DNA from: Geomonas silvestris
GTDB lineage: Bacteria; Desulfobacterota; Desulfuromonadia; Geobacterales; Geobacteraceae
Direction: 5' to 3'
DNA length: 64,000 nucleotides
Assembly (NCBI RefSeq): GCF_014193515.1
Contig: NZ_BLXX01000003.1
Coordinates: 248,001-312,000, forward strand
The notes under the pieces were generated by a model, which did not search any database, was not told where the DNA came from, and worked only from the letters and a program-made list of their open reading frames with translations. Below are positions 1-12,140 of this stretch, piece by piece. Each line of letters opens with the position of its first letter. Within the stretch, counting starts at the first letter, position 1. Position numbers and translations under genes: made by a program.

Positions 1-531
1 GGCCAGGTTCTGCAGAAACAGCGAGATGGTGGTGATCGGGGTGCGGAACTTGTGCGAGATGAGGGACAGGAAGTTGGTCTTCAGCCGGTCCAGGTTCTTC
101 AAGTTGGCGATCTCTTCCTTCAGCGCCTTTTTGACCAGCGCCTTGTCGACGCCGCTTTTCAGCTGCAAAAGGTTGAGGGGCTTGGTGATGAAGTCGTCGG
201 CGTCCGCCTTCAGCGCCTTGAGGATCAGCTCCTTGTCGGCGTAGCCGGTCATGATGATCACCACCATGGTCGGCTCCTTCTCCTTGATCCGCTTGAGCAG
301 TTCCAGCCCGTCCACCCGGGGCATCATCACGTCGGTGAGGATGGCGTCGATGCCGCCGCGCTCGAAGATCTGGAGCGCCTCCTCGCCGTTGGCCGCTTCC
401 ACGACGTGGTAATCGTGCAGAGCCCGCATGCAGAGGTCGCGGATGACCGCCTCGTCGTCGACGATGAGGATGGTCTTCTGCTCCTTGTCCTGCACAAGTG
501 CCTGGTCGGAGTTCTGGGTGAGCTGGAACAT
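1..531 (-). CDS. response regulator/histidine kinase hybrid, C-terminus cut by window edge
   Basis: Only the N-terminal 177 residues are present; the gene runs off the left edge. Residues about 20-135 form a receiver domain with an acidic pair after a hydrophobic strand (ILIVDDE), the phosphoacceptor Asp67 in the TDVMMP motif, and the conserved Lys in ITKPL. A linker then leads into a HisKA-like helix (LSLISHKFRTPI) that holds the phosphoacceptor His. The order receiver-then-kinase is that of a hybrid kinase relaying signals from another kinase. The start is the only ATG ahead of the receiver. It lies about 140 bases downstream of alaS on the same strand, beyond a structured element that probably ends the alaS transcript. 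The signal is unknown. Confidence 0.85.
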   Translation of the reverse strand, partial: MFQLTQNSDQALVQDKEQKTILIVDDEAVIRDLCMRALHDYHVVEAANGEEALQIFERGGIDAILTDVMMPRVDGLELLKRIKEKEPTMVVIIMTGYADKELILKALKADADDFITKPLNLLQLKSGVDKALVKKALKEEIANLKNLDRLKTNFLSLISHKFRTPITTISLFLQNLA

Positions 532-621
532 GACGAATACCCGTAATAAAAGGACGACCCTAGATTAACAGTTCATAGCGGTACTGCAATGTATCAATGA
601 AAGAAGGAGGAGGTGCTTAAG

Positions 622-667
622 GTGGAGCAAAGGGGACAGGCACCTGGCGGAGCCAGTCCCCCTCCAC
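622..667 (-). terminator. structured GC-rich hairpin after alaS, probable terminator
   Basis: Read on the minus strand, outer arms GTGGAG/CTCCAC enclose arms GGGGAC/GTCCCC, which enclose a small TGGC/GCCA hairpin. It sits a few bases past the alaS stop. There is no long T-run, so it may be a repeated extragenic element or mRNA 3'-end stabiliser rather than a classical terminator. Confidence 0.5.
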
Positions 668-670
668 GAT

Positions 671-3298
<2,628 letters not shown>

Positions 3299-3308
3299 AA
3301 GCTAACCT

Positions 3309-3770
3309 CTAGTCGATGGATTGATAATTCAGTGCCGCGAAGATGGCGCGCAGGCTGAAGCCTTTGCGGCTTAAGTACCCCACCACCTTGCGTTTTTCCT
3401 TGTCCGGCGCGCTCTTCGCGTCGAAGCTCGCGAAACGCCGCTCGAGGGTCTCCCGCAAAAGCGTGCCCTCGTCGAACTCCTCGTCGATCTCGCGTAAGGT
3501 CTCGCGGATCACCGCCTCGGCAACCCCGCGGCGCGCCAGTTCCAGCTTGATCCGGCTCCCGAAGCCCCGGCCGTTTCTCACGGCGCTCGCGGCGAAGCTG
3601 CGCGCGAAGCGGGCGTCGTCCAGGTACCCAAGCTCCTTGAGGCGCGCCACGGCCTCCTCGACCCCCTCGCTAAACCCCTTCTCCTTGAGCTTGCGCCTGA
3701 GCTCCGCTTCCGAGTGGTCGCGCAGGGCGAGCACGCGCAGCGCACTCTCCATGGGGGTGCTGGTGCGCAC
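3309..3770 (-). CDS. recX: RecA regulatory protein RecX
   Basis: RecX binds RecA filaments and limits recombinase and coprotease activity. The 153-residue protein shows the three-helix repeat pattern of the family, including LRVLALRDHSEAELRRKL near the N-terminus and a YLDDARFARSF block. A GTG start directly abuts the pilT stop codon; an in-frame ATG at 3752 would remove only six residues and is an equally good start. The gene is translationally coupled to pilT and only one gene removed from recA, a common arrangement. Confidence 0.93.
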   Translation of the reverse strand: MRTSTPMESALRVLALRDHSEAELRRKLKEKGFSEGVEEAVARLKELGYLDDARFARSFAASAVRNGRGFGSRIKLELARRGVAEAVIRETLREIDEEFDEGTLLRETLERRFASFDAKSAPDKEKRKVVGYLSRKGFSLRAIFAALNYQSID

Positions 3771-4922
3771 CTAGAACTTCTCGATGACCAGTTCGTCGTC
3801 CGTGGCGGACGGCTCCGGCTCGGCGAAGTTGTCCCAGTTGGAGTCCGAGGTGGAGGAGATGCCGGAGACCTTGAGGGCGAAGTCGTCCGGGTTGGAGGAC
3901 TGGCGCATTGCCTCCTCGTAGGTGATGAGCCCCTTGGTCAAAAGCCCCATGAGCGACTGGTCGAAGGTCTGCATCCCGTAGCTCGTGTACCCCTGGGCGA
4001 TCGCCTCGGGGATCTGCTTGGTCTTTTCCTTGTCGTCGATGCAGTCCCTGATGCGCGCGGTGCCGATCATGACCTCGACGGCGGGAACGCGCCCCTTGCC
4101 GTCGGCACGCGGCACCAGGCGCTGGGAGATGACACCCTTTAAGATCCCCGAGAGCTGCATGCGCACCTGGCGCTGGTGGTAGGGGGGGAACACCGAGATG
4201 ATGCGGTTGATGGTCTCGGCCGCGTCCAGGGTGTGCAGCGTGGAGAGCACCAGGTGCCCGGTCTCGGCGGCGGTGAGCGCGGTCTCGATGGTCTCGTAAT
4301 CGCGCATCTCGCCCACCAGGATGACGTCGGGGTCCTGCCGCAGGGCCGAGGTGAGCGCCTTGCCGAAGGCGAGCGTGTCGAAGCCCACCTCGCGCTGGCT
4401 GATCAGGCTCTTCTTGTCCTTGTGCAGGTACTCGACCGGGTCCTCGATGGTGATGATGTTGCAGGTCCGGTTCTCGTTGATGAAGTCGATCATCGAGGCA
4501 AGCGTGGTGGACTTGCCGCTCCCCGTGGTGCCGGTCACCAGGATCAGGCCGCGCTGCTCCTGGGCCAGCTTGGTCAGTACCGGCGGGAGGTTCAAGGCCT
4601 CCAGGCTCGGGATGGCGATCGGGATGGCCCTCAGCACCAGGGCGACGGTGCCGCGCTGGGCGAAGGCGTTCACCCTGAAGCGCCCCAGGCCGGGGACGCC
4701 GTAGGAGAGGTCCACCTCGTAGGACTCCTCGAAGATCTTCTTCTGGCGCTCGTTCATGATGCCGAAGGCCATGGTGCGCACCGCGTCGGCGGAGAGGCGC
4801 TCCGCGTTGGGGATGGCGCGCAGCCTCCCGTCGATGCGGACGATGGGGGGGACGCCCGCCTTCAGGTGGACGTCCGACCCCTTCGCCTTCATGGCTATGG
4901 TGAGGATCTCGTTGAGTTCCAT
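3771..4922 (-). CDS. pilT: type IV pilus retraction ATPase PilT
   Basis: PilT is the cytoplasmic hexameric ATPase that powers pilus retraction and twitching. The 383-residue length is slightly above the usual 345-370. Residues about 130-138 hold the Walker A motif GTTGSGKST, followed by the Asp box and the Walker B/His box region (LVGEMRDYETIETALTAAETGH, LSTLHT). An N-terminal PAS-like domain precedes the ATPase core, and an acidic C-terminal tail follows the usual PilT end. It lies 11 bases after recA and abuts recX, so the three are probably cotranscribed. The Geobacteraceae often have several PilT paralogues; which one this is cannot be told from sequence alone. Confidence 0.95.
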   Translation of the reverse strand: MELNEILTIAMKAKGSDVHLKAGVPPIVRIDGRLRAIPNAERLSADAVRTMAFGIMNERQKKIFEESYEVDLSYGVPGLGRFRVNAFAQRGTVALVLRAIPIAIPSLEALNLPPVLTKLAQEQRGLILVTGTTGSGKSTTLASMIDFINENRTCNIITIEDPVEYLHKDKKSLISQREVGFDTLAFGKALTSALRQDPDVILVGEMRDYETIETALTAAETGHLVLSTLHTLDAAETINRIISVFPPYHQRQVRMQLSGILKGVISQRLVPRADGKGRVPAVEVMIGTARIRDCIDDKEKTKQIPEAIAQGYTSYGMQTFDQSLMGLLTKGLITYEEAMRQSSNPDDFALKVSGISSTSDSNWDNFAEPEPSATDDELVIEKF

Positions 4923-4933
4923 GGTGGTTTACC

Positions 4934-5932
<999 letters not shown>

Positions 5933-6051
5933 GCGGTATCTCCTGTCGCCCCCGTCGGGGGCGTCGTTGGTTAAGGTTGTTGTGCACAAAATTCTGCCAA
6001 AACTAGCACGAAATGCTCGGGACTTTCAAGTTTTCGTCTGCTTTTTCTTTC

Positions 6052-6087
6052 ATCCGTCCGATCCGTCCGATCCGTCCGATCCGTCCG
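6052..6087. repeat. four tandem copies of a 9-bp unit (ATCCGTCCG)
   Basis: Four perfect direct copies of a nine-base unit lie between the kinase stop codon and recA. They are non-coding on both strands in the chosen annotation. Replication slippage would explain them, and copy number is likely to vary between strains. Confidence 0.85.
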
Positions 6088-6097
6088 ATCTCGGAAG

Positions 6098-8092
6098 CTA
6101 AAACAGCGCCGGCTGGATGGCCTCCTGCTCGAGCGGCAGCACCACGAAAAAGGAGCTTCCCTGGCCGCTTTCCACCCAGACCATGCCGCCGTGCGCCTCC
6201 ACCATCCCCTTCACGATGGCGAGCCCAAGCCCCGCCCCCTTCCCCACGAAGCGCCCCTGGCCGCTCGAGTGGTGCCGGATCTCGCCCACCTCGTAGAAGA
6301 TCTCGAAGATCCGCTGCTGGTCCTCGGCCGGCACGCCGATCCCCTTGTCGCGCACCTCGACCTCCAGGTAGCAGCGCTCGCCGCAGCGCTGCAAGAAGCC
6401 GCTGTTGAAGCGCTCCAGGGTGGAGCTGCGCGCCTTCAGCAGCGCACTTTCCACCACCCGCCCGGTCACCTCGATCTCGCTCCCCTGGGGGCTGAAGCGC
6501 ATGGCGTTCAGCAAAAGCTCGCTGAAGACGCGCTCCAGGTACTTCCAGTCGCCGTCGAAGTAAGGGAGCTCGTCCAGTGCGGTGAACTTCAGGGTCTGCC
6601 CCTTCTCCTGCAAAAGCGGCTGCAACTGGGCCTTCAATTCGAGAAGCGAGTCTTTCAGGTGCAGGACGCTTGGGGCGATCTCGTCGCCGCGCGCCTCCAG
6701 CTTCACCAGCTTCAAAAGGTCGGCCACCAGCTCCTTGAGGCGCAGCCCGCCGTCGCGCACCATGCCGAGCACCTGGTCGGTATCCTCGCCCAACCCCTGC
6801 TGCAGGAGGTGCTCGGCACCCGAGATGATGCTGGTCAAAGGGGTGTTGAACTCGTGGGAGACCATCCCCAGGAACTGGTTCTTCATCCTATCCATGCGGC
6901 TTAGTTCGAGGTTCGCCTGCTCCACCAGGGCGAGGTTTTGCTTCAGCTTGGTCTCGGAGAGCCCCAGGTTGTGGCTGCTGCGCTCCAGGAGGTGGTAGGA
7001 GCGCAAGAGCTCGGCGCTCTTCCAGTTGAGTTCCTCGAAGAGCCGGTGCTGCCCGATGACGCTCCCCAGCTGGGTCCCGACGCTCCCCAGGAAGCGGAGC
7101 TCTTCGCTCGTGTAGTCGCGGCGCTCGGCGTGCAAAAGGTGCATCACGCCGATCGGCTGGTTCTGCGCCAAAAGGGGGACCTCGGTGACCCCCTGCCACC
7201 CGCTCTCGGCGGCGGCGAGCGAGACCTTTGCCCCCGCATCGAGGGTGTGCACCCCGGCTGCTGCCGCAGGGACCGAGGCCAGCTCCGCGAGGATCTGCTC
7301 CTGGACCCGGGGTGCGAGCGCCTTTTCGGCCACCAGCTTGGGTGCGGCCCCCTCCTCCTGCAGCAGGTGCAAGGCACCGCCGCCGGCCTTCAGCAGCTCG
7401 AGGGTCTCGGTCAGGGTCACCTGGAGCACCTCTTCGAGCCGGGGCCCCTGGTTCATCCCCGCCAGCACGTTGTTCAGGATGGAAAGCTCGCGGTTTCTCT
7501 GCCAGATCTCCTGCTCGGTGCGCACCTTGTCGGTGATGTCGCGCACGATGCAGTGCACGAGCTGCTCGCTCCCCAGATCGATGACCCGGGCGTCGATCTC
7601 ACCGAGGAATACCGAGCCGTCCTTCTTCTGGAAGGTGAGCCCCTCGGATTCGGTGGCGCGGCCGTGGCGGTTCAGGCGATTGACGAGGGCACGAAAGCGC
7701 TCCTGGTCGCAAGGGTGCACCAGGTCGCGCCCCCACATCCCGGAGAATTCGGGCTTGGAGTAGCCGAAGAGTTCCACCCCCTTGCGGTTCACCTCTTCGA
7801 GGCGGGCGGTATCGGCATCGAGGACGAAGATGGCGTTGCCGGCACCCTCGAGAAGACTCTTGTAGCGGCTGGCGGTCCGGGAGAGTTCCAGCTGGATGCC
7901 GCTGATCTCGTTACGCAGGCCGGAACTTAAGCGCTCTTCGCGGCGCCGGAAGGCCCCCCAGAGCATGAGGATCGCCTGGGCCAACAAGACGATAGCGGCC
8001 AGGTGCAGCCAGCCGGGCAGGGGGGTGAGCCGTTCCGCCACCAAGAGCAGCAGGTCGGCCACGATAAAGAGGATGAGGGTCGCAATGTTCAA
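6098..8092 (-). CDS. membrane-linked PAS-GAF sensor histidine kinase
   Basis: The 664-residue protein starts with two hydrophobic helices (residues about 3-50) with almost no periplasmic loop. A PAS domain follows at about 75-195 (YKSLLEGAGNAIFVLD), then a GAF-like domain at about 215-360. A coiled linker leads to the HisKA phosphoacceptor (MVSHEFNTPLTSIISG) and a HATPase domain with the N box (LLNAMRFSPQG) and G boxes (DKGIGVP, GKGAGLGLAIVK). No response regulator is adjacent, so the partner is unknown. The minimal exposed sensor part suggests a cytoplasmic or membrane signal such as redox state. It lies between cinA and recA. Confidence 0.88.
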   Translation of the reverse strand: MNIATLILFIVADLLLLVAERLTPLPGWLHLAAIVLLAQAILMLWGAFRRREERLSSGLRNEISGIQLELSRTASRYKSLLEGAGNAIFVLDADTARLEEVNRKGVELFGYSKPEFSGMWGRDLVHPCDQERFRALVNRLNRHGRATESEGLTFQKKDGSVFLGEIDARVIDLGSEQLVHCIVRDITDKVRTEQEIWQRNRELSILNNVLAGMNQGPRLEEVLQVTLTETLELLKAGGGALHLLQEEGAAPKLVAEKALAPRVQEQILAELASVPAAAAGVHTLDAGAKVSLAAAESGWQGVTEVPLLAQNQPIGVMHLLHAERRDYTSEELRFLGSVGTQLGSVIGQHRLFEELNWKSAELLRSYHLLERSSHNLGLSETKLKQNLALVEQANLELSRMDRMKNQFLGMVSHEFNTPLTSIISGAEHLLQQGLGEDTDQVLGMVRDGGLRLKELVADLLKLVKLEARGDEIAPSVLHLKDSLLELKAQLQPLLQEKGQTLKFTALDELPYFDGDWKYLERVFSELLLNAMRFSPQGSEIEVTGRVVESALLKARSSTLERFNSGFLQRCGERCYLEVEVRDKGIGVPAEDQQRIFEIFYEVGEIRHHSSGQGRFVGKGAGLGLAIVKGMVEAHGGMVWVESGQGSSFFVVLPLEQEAIQPALF

Positions 8093-8328
8093 GGCAGCTA
8101 CCTGTGACAGCGAGATCCGTTATGAGATCCGGGGCTCCCCCCGGTGGTACCCGTTGCAACGAGTTACGGCATGGATGACAACTGCTCGGCCGGGAAGTCT
8201 CCCGTGCGGTAGGGGCTTTACCCCATAGGCAGGAGAAGCCTGAGCCCGCGAGGCATGATCCCCAAAAGCACCGCAGCTGACCTCACGTGCTCCCCTTCGC
8301 AAAGGGGGGGTACGAGAATTCGGCGGAC
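8093..8328. other. intergenic region between kinase and cinA
   Basis: No convincing gene is seen here. It should hold the kinase promoter and ends in the small hairpin at 8291-8310. The weakly open frames crossing it lack ribosome sites and protein-like composition. Confidence 0.5.
8291..8310. repeat. short GC hairpin of the CCCC-TTCGCAAA-GGGG type
   Basis: A C-run and a G-run flank a short TTCGCAAA core, giving a small stem-loop just past the cinA stop codon. A longer relative with the TTGCGAA core is at 21624-21646, so this appears to be a dispersed intergenic repeat that may also serve as a 3' end for cinA. Confidence 0.45.
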
Positions 8329-9567
8329 CTAGCCCCGGACCTTCCCGGCGAGGAGCTGCCGGCGCAGCCAGTTGAGCGCGGTGAAGCAGGTGATGGCGCG
8401 GACCCGCTCCCGGTCGCCGGGGAACTGGTGGCGCTTGGCGCGGCACCCCTTCGCGTCGGCGAGTGCTATGTACACCGTCCCCACCGGCTTTTCCGCGCTC
8501 CCCCCCTCGGGGCCTGCGATGCCGGTGACCGAGATGGCGATAGCGGCGCCGCTCTTGGCCCGCGCGCCTTCGGCCATGGCGAGCGCCACTTCCTCGCTCA
8601 CCGCGCCGCGCGCGGCGATGAGTTCCGGCGCCACGCCGAGGAGCCGGCTCTTGGCCTCGTTGGAGTAGGTGACGGCGCCTTCCAGAAACCAGGCGGAGCT
8701 CCCGGCGGTCCGGGTGACCCGCTCGGCGATCATCCCGCCGGTGCAGGATTCGGCCAAGGCCAAAGTGGCGCCCGTTTTCCTGAAGAGCTCCGCGAGCACC
8801 GAGTCGAGCGTCGCCTCGTCCTCGGCAAAGAGGTGGTGCGCCATCCGCCCGCGCAGCGCCGCAAGCGCCGCCTGGTGCTCGGCCGGGTGTGTGCCCGGAG
8901 TGCGCAGGATCAGGTGGATCTCCGGGAACTTCACGCAGTAGGCGAGCTGCACCGGCGACCCTTCGGGAAGCACCCCCTCGAGCTCCGCCGCGGCGACCGC
9001 CTCGGGGAGGCCGAAGATCTTCAGGGTGCTGCGCAGCCCGGGGGTGACGCCGCTTGCCGTGAGGAGGACCGGAAGTACCGTCTCCTCGAGCATCGGCTTC
9101 ATCTCGAAGGGGACGCCGGGCATGAAGTAGCAGTCGGCCCGGCCGATGCTCACCCGAAAGCCGGTGGCGGTGCCGTTGGGGTTCGGGATCAGGCCGCACC
9201 CCTGGGGGAGCTGGGCCTGGCGGTCGTTCAAGGGGTGCAGCTCGCGGTTGAGCCTCTTGGCGAATTCCGCCAGGTGGGCCTGGGCTTCGGGGGAGTGCGC
9301 GAGCGGAACCCCGGCGGCGCGCGCGGCCGCGGCCGAGGTGAGGTCGTCCGGGGTCGGCCCCAGGCCGCCGGTGGCGAGCACCACGTCGTACACGGCAGCG
9401 AGCTCGTTAAGCGCGGCCACGATGGCCTCCTCGTCGTCGCCCACCATCAGGTGGCGCTCGGCGCGTAGCCCCAGGTCGTAGAGCCTCGTGGCGAGGTAGC
9501 TCTGGTTGGTGTCGGTCACCTCGCCGCAGATGAGTTCGTCGCCTATGGAAAGGGTGGCTACCTTCAC
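8329..9567 (-). CDS. cinA: CinA family nucleotide-damage/NMN amidase-like protein
   Basis: CinA proteins combine an N-terminal MoaB/Mog-like COG1058 domain with a C-terminal PncC-type domain that deamidates nicotinamide mononucleotide. The N-terminal part begins KVATLSIGDELICGEV with the TNQSYLA block and ATGGLGPTPDDLT motif. The C-terminal part shows LALAESCTGGMIAERVT, including the catalytic Ser region, and SVTGIAGPEGGSAEKPVGTVYIAL. I chose the GTG at 9567 because its GTGA overlaps the pgpA stop codon. The frame is open further upstream, but that segment lies inside pgpA. The gene gives about 412 residues, normal for CinA. Confidence 0.93.
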   Translation of the reverse strand: MKVATLSIGDELICGEVTDTNQSYLATRLYDLGLRAERHLMVGDDEEAIVAALNELAAVYDVVLATGGLGPTPDDLTSAAAARAAGVPLAHSPEAQAHLAEFAKRLNRELHPLNDRQAQLPQGCGLIPNPNGTATGFRVSIGRADCYFMPGVPFEMKPMLEETVLPVLLTASGVTPGLRSTLKIFGLPEAVAAAELEGVLPEGSPVQLAYCVKFPEIHLILRTPGTHPAEHQAALAALRGRMAHHLFAEDEATLDSVLAELFRKTGATLALAESCTGGMIAERVTRTAGSSAWFLEGAVTYSNEAKSRLLGVAPELIAARGAVSEEVALAMAEGARAKSGAAIAISVTGIAGPEGGSAEKPVGTVYIALADAKGCRAKRHQFPGDRERVRAITCFTALNWLRRQLLAGKVRG

Positions 9568-10013
9568 AGGAACCTCAGCACCAGGTGCAGGCAAAGGCAG
9601 GCGTAGATCCCGGCCGCGATGTCGTCAAGCACCACGCCGAAGCCGTTTTTCAGCGAGCGGTCGAACCAGCGCGCCGGCTGCGGCTTCACGATGTCGAAGA
9701 GACGGAACAGGAGAAAGCCGGCGAGGACCGACTGCCAGCTGAGGGGGGCGGCCGTCATGGTCACCAGGTAGCCGGCCACCTCGTCGATGACGATCTTCCC
9801 GGAGTCCTTCTCGTTGAAGACCCCTTCGGCAAGGCCGGCGGCCCAGCAGGAAAAAAGGGTGAAGGCGAGCGTGGTGAGGAGGTAGAGCGGCAGGGGGAGC
9901 CGGGAGAGCGCGAGGTAAAAGGGGATCGCCCCGAGCGTCCCGACGGTGCCGGAGGCGAACGGGGAGAAACCGGTACCGAACCAGGTTGCGGAAAGGATCA
10001 CGAAGCGCCTCAT
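9564..10013 (-). CDS. pgpA: phosphatidylglycerophosphatase A
   Basis: PgpA removes the phosphate from phosphatidylglycerophosphate in phosphatidylglycerol synthesis at the inner membrane. The 149-residue protein has the family opening (ATWFGTGFSPFASGTVGTLGAIPFY), several hydrophobic helices, and the conserved VIDEVAGYLVTM segment. It overlaps larC upstream and cinA downstream by four bases each (ATGA-type and GTGA-type junctions), so larB-larC-pgpA-cinA reads as one translationally coupled operon. Confidence 0.95.
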   Translation of the reverse strand: MRRFVILSATWFGTGFSPFASGTVGTLGAIPFYLALSRLPLPLYLLTTLAFTLFSCWAAGLAEGVFNEKDSGKIVIDEVAGYLVTMTAAPLSWQSVLAGFLLFRLFDIVKPQPARWFDRSLKNGFGVVLDDIAAGIYACLCLHLVLRFL

Positions 10014-11173
10014 CCCTGCCAGGTCTCCCTCTCCACGGTGCGGTACACCTCGATGAGCGGCAGCCCCTTCTTAAGGGCGATGCGGCGGCATTCTTCGAAC
10101 TCGGGGGTGATCCGGCCGTTACCCAGCACCTTCACCTTGAGCTTCCCGAGCGTAGTCTCCCGCTCCTCGATGCGGCGCTCTAGGGTGATCCGCTTGACCG
10201 GGTAGTAGCGCAGCCCGATCGCGCTCGATTCGGCGAGGATGAGGCCCGAGAGGCGCTCCAGGTCTCCAGGGTTCGCCAGTACGCTCACCAGGGTCCCGGG
10301 GCGGTTCTTCTTCATCTGCAGTGCGGCGAAGCTTACGTCGAGGGCGCCGGCCTCCAAAAGTCTTTCCATGAGAAAGCCCAGGAGCTCCGGGGTCATGTCG
10401 TCGACCTGGGTCTCGAGAACCAGGACCTCGCCGGCGTCCGACCCGGCCGTCTCCTCGAGTTCGCCCAGCACCAGGCGGAGCAGGTTGGGGACCTCGGCGA
10501 AGTCCTTCTCCCCCGCGCCGTACCCCATCCCCTGCACGGTCATGGGGGGCGGCGGGCCGAAGCTCTCGGCGAGCGCCGCGACGATGGCGGCGCCGGTCGG
10601 GGTGACCCGCTCCCCCTCGCCGATGTCGGCGGTGAGCGGAATTCCCTTCATGAGGAGCGCGGTGGCAGGGGCGGGGACCGGGAGCCTGCCGTGTGCGGTC
10701 CAGACGAAGCCGCGTCCGAAGGGAAGCCCCGAGGAGTAGACCTTCTCCACCCCCAGGTAATCGAGGCCGATGGCGGTCCCCACGATGTCGACGATGGAGT
10801 CCACCGCGCCCACCTCGTGGAAGTGCACCCGCTCGAGCGAGACGCCGTGCACCTGGGACTCCGCCTCGGCGAGCCGGCGGAAGATCTTCTGGGCGAGCTC
10901 CTTCGCCCGGGGCTTCAGCGGTGCCTGCTCGATCATCCGGGCGATGTCGCTGTAGTGGCGGTGCGGCTGGTCCTCCTCGGAAAGCCGCACCCTGAAGCCG
11001 GTGCCGGAGACCCCGTGGCGCTCGGCCGGCACGCTCTCCAGCGTGTACCCGGTGAAGGGGAGCTTGGCCAGCTCCCCGCGCAGCACCTCGAGCGGCAGCC
11101 CCAGTTCCAGGAGCGCCGCCACGGTCATGTCCCCCGCGATCCCCGCGAAACAGTCGAAATAGATGACCTTCAT
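10010..11173 (-). CDS. larC: nickel pincer cofactor nickel-insertion protein LarC
   Basis: LarC inserts Ni(II) into the pyridinium bisthiocarboxylate nucleotide to make the nickel-pincer cofactor of lactate racemase and related enzymes. The 387-residue protein has the family start (IYFDCFAGIAGDMTVAALLELG), the HEVGAVDSIVDIVG segment and the C-terminal ferredoxin-like part (ETQVDDMTPELLGFLMERLLEAGALDV). The usual histidine-rich insertion is short here. It overlaps larB and pgpA. No larA or larE is in the window, so the client enzyme is elsewhere or unknown. Confidence 0.93.
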   Translation of the reverse strand: MKVIYFDCFAGIAGDMTVAALLELGLPLEVLRGELAKLPFTGYTLESVPAERHGVSGTGFRVRLSEEDQPHRHYSDIARMIEQAPLKPRAKELAQKIFRRLAEAESQVHGVSLERVHFHEVGAVDSIVDIVGTAIGLDYLGVEKVYSSGLPFGRGFVWTAHGRLPVPAPATALLMKGIPLTADIGEGERVTPTGAAIVAALAESFGPPPPMTVQGMGYGAGEKDFAEVPNLLRLVLGELEETAGSDAGEVLVLETQVDDMTPELLGFLMERLLEAGALDVSFAALQMKKNRPGTLVSVLANPGDLERLSGLILAESSAIGLRYYPVKRITLERRIEERETTLGKLKVKVLGNGRITPEFEECRRIALKKGLPLIEVYRTVERETWQG

Positions 11174-11925
11174 GCCCTATCCCTGTTGATCAGGCTGGCC
11201 GCGTAGGCCGCGCCGAAACCGTTGTCGATATTTACCACCGTGACCCCGGCCGCACAGGAGTTCAGCATCCCCAAGAGCGCCGCCACCCCGTTGAAGGCGG
11301 CCCCGTACCCCACCGAGGTCGGCACCGCGATCACCGGCTTGTCCACCAGGCCGCCGACCACCGAGGGGAGCGCCCCCTCCATGCCGGCCACCACGACGAC
11401 CACCGAGGACTCGCTCAAAAGGTGCCGGCGCGACAAGAGCCGGTGCAGTCCCGCTACCCCCACGTCGAAGAGCTGCTCGACCTCGTTCCCCATGAGGCGC
11501 GCGGTGAGCACCGCCTCGGCAGCCACCGGGATGTCCGAGGTTCCGGCGCAGATCACCAGGATCTTGCCCCGCCCCCGGTTTACGATGGGGTGCTTCTCGA
11601 TGCTGAGGGCCCGCGCGTCGGCGTGGTAGACCGCCTCGGGGAAGAGCTCCTTGAGTTTGCGACCCTTGAAGCCGCTCACCCGGGTCGCCAGCACGTTGGA
11701 ACCCTTGTTGATGAGCGCGGTGATGATGGCCTGCATCTGCGCCACCGTCTTGCTCTGGCCGTAGATCACCTCGGGGAAGCCTTGGCGCAGCGCCCGGTGA
11801 TGGTCCACCGTCGCGCAGCCGAGGTCCTCGAAGGGGAGGTGTTTCAGCGTTTCCAGCGCCTGGCTCACGCCGAGCGTCCCTTCGCTCACTGCCTGGAGGA
11901 TTTTCTCTATGTTTGCCTGCTCCAT
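11170..11925 (-). CDS. larB: nickel pincer cofactor carboxylase LarB
   Basis: LarB carboxylates and hydrolyses nicotinic acid adenine dinucleotide in the first step of nickel-pincer cofactor synthesis. The C-terminal half resembles AIR carboxylase PurE: ILVICAGTSDIPVAAEAVLTA, VVVVVAGMEGALPSVVGGL and PVIAVPTSVGYGAAFNG. The 251-residue length is normal. It is the first gene of the operon with larC, pgpA and cinA; its promoter should lie just above 11925. Confidence 0.93.
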   Translation of the reverse strand: MEQANIEKILQAVSEGTLGVSQALETLKHLPFEDLGCATVDHHRALRQGFPEVIYGQSKTVAQMQAIITALINKGSNVLATRVSGFKGRKLKELFPEAVYHADARALSIEKHPIVNRGRGKILVICAGTSDIPVAAEAVLTARLMGNEVEQLFDVGVAGLHRLLSRRHLLSESSVVVVVAGMEGALPSVVGGLVDKPVIAVPTSVGYGAAFNGVAALLGMLNSCAAGVTVVNIDNGFGAAYAASLINRDRA

Positions 11926-12140
11926 GCTCAGAATGGTTCCTCCGAATGCTCAAAAGCGGGTCAAGGCTACCACATCAACGGATTTTTCGCTGCAAAAAAT
12001 AACTGTTGACCCACACGGCTCAAGGCTCATTGACAGCGGCCTGCCGGTCCGTTCATGGTTCTCTGGTTTTCACAGCCAAGGGGAGTTGCCGAAGTAAGGG
12101 TAGGGGGAGGGAATTTCCGGCAGATGGTACCGCGAACCCG

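Noticed and set aside
6052-6087. Regulatory iterons for recA
   Set aside because: Perfect 9-bp tandem copies are better explained by slippage; they are on the far side of the promoter, past the kinase stop, and no initiator is known here.
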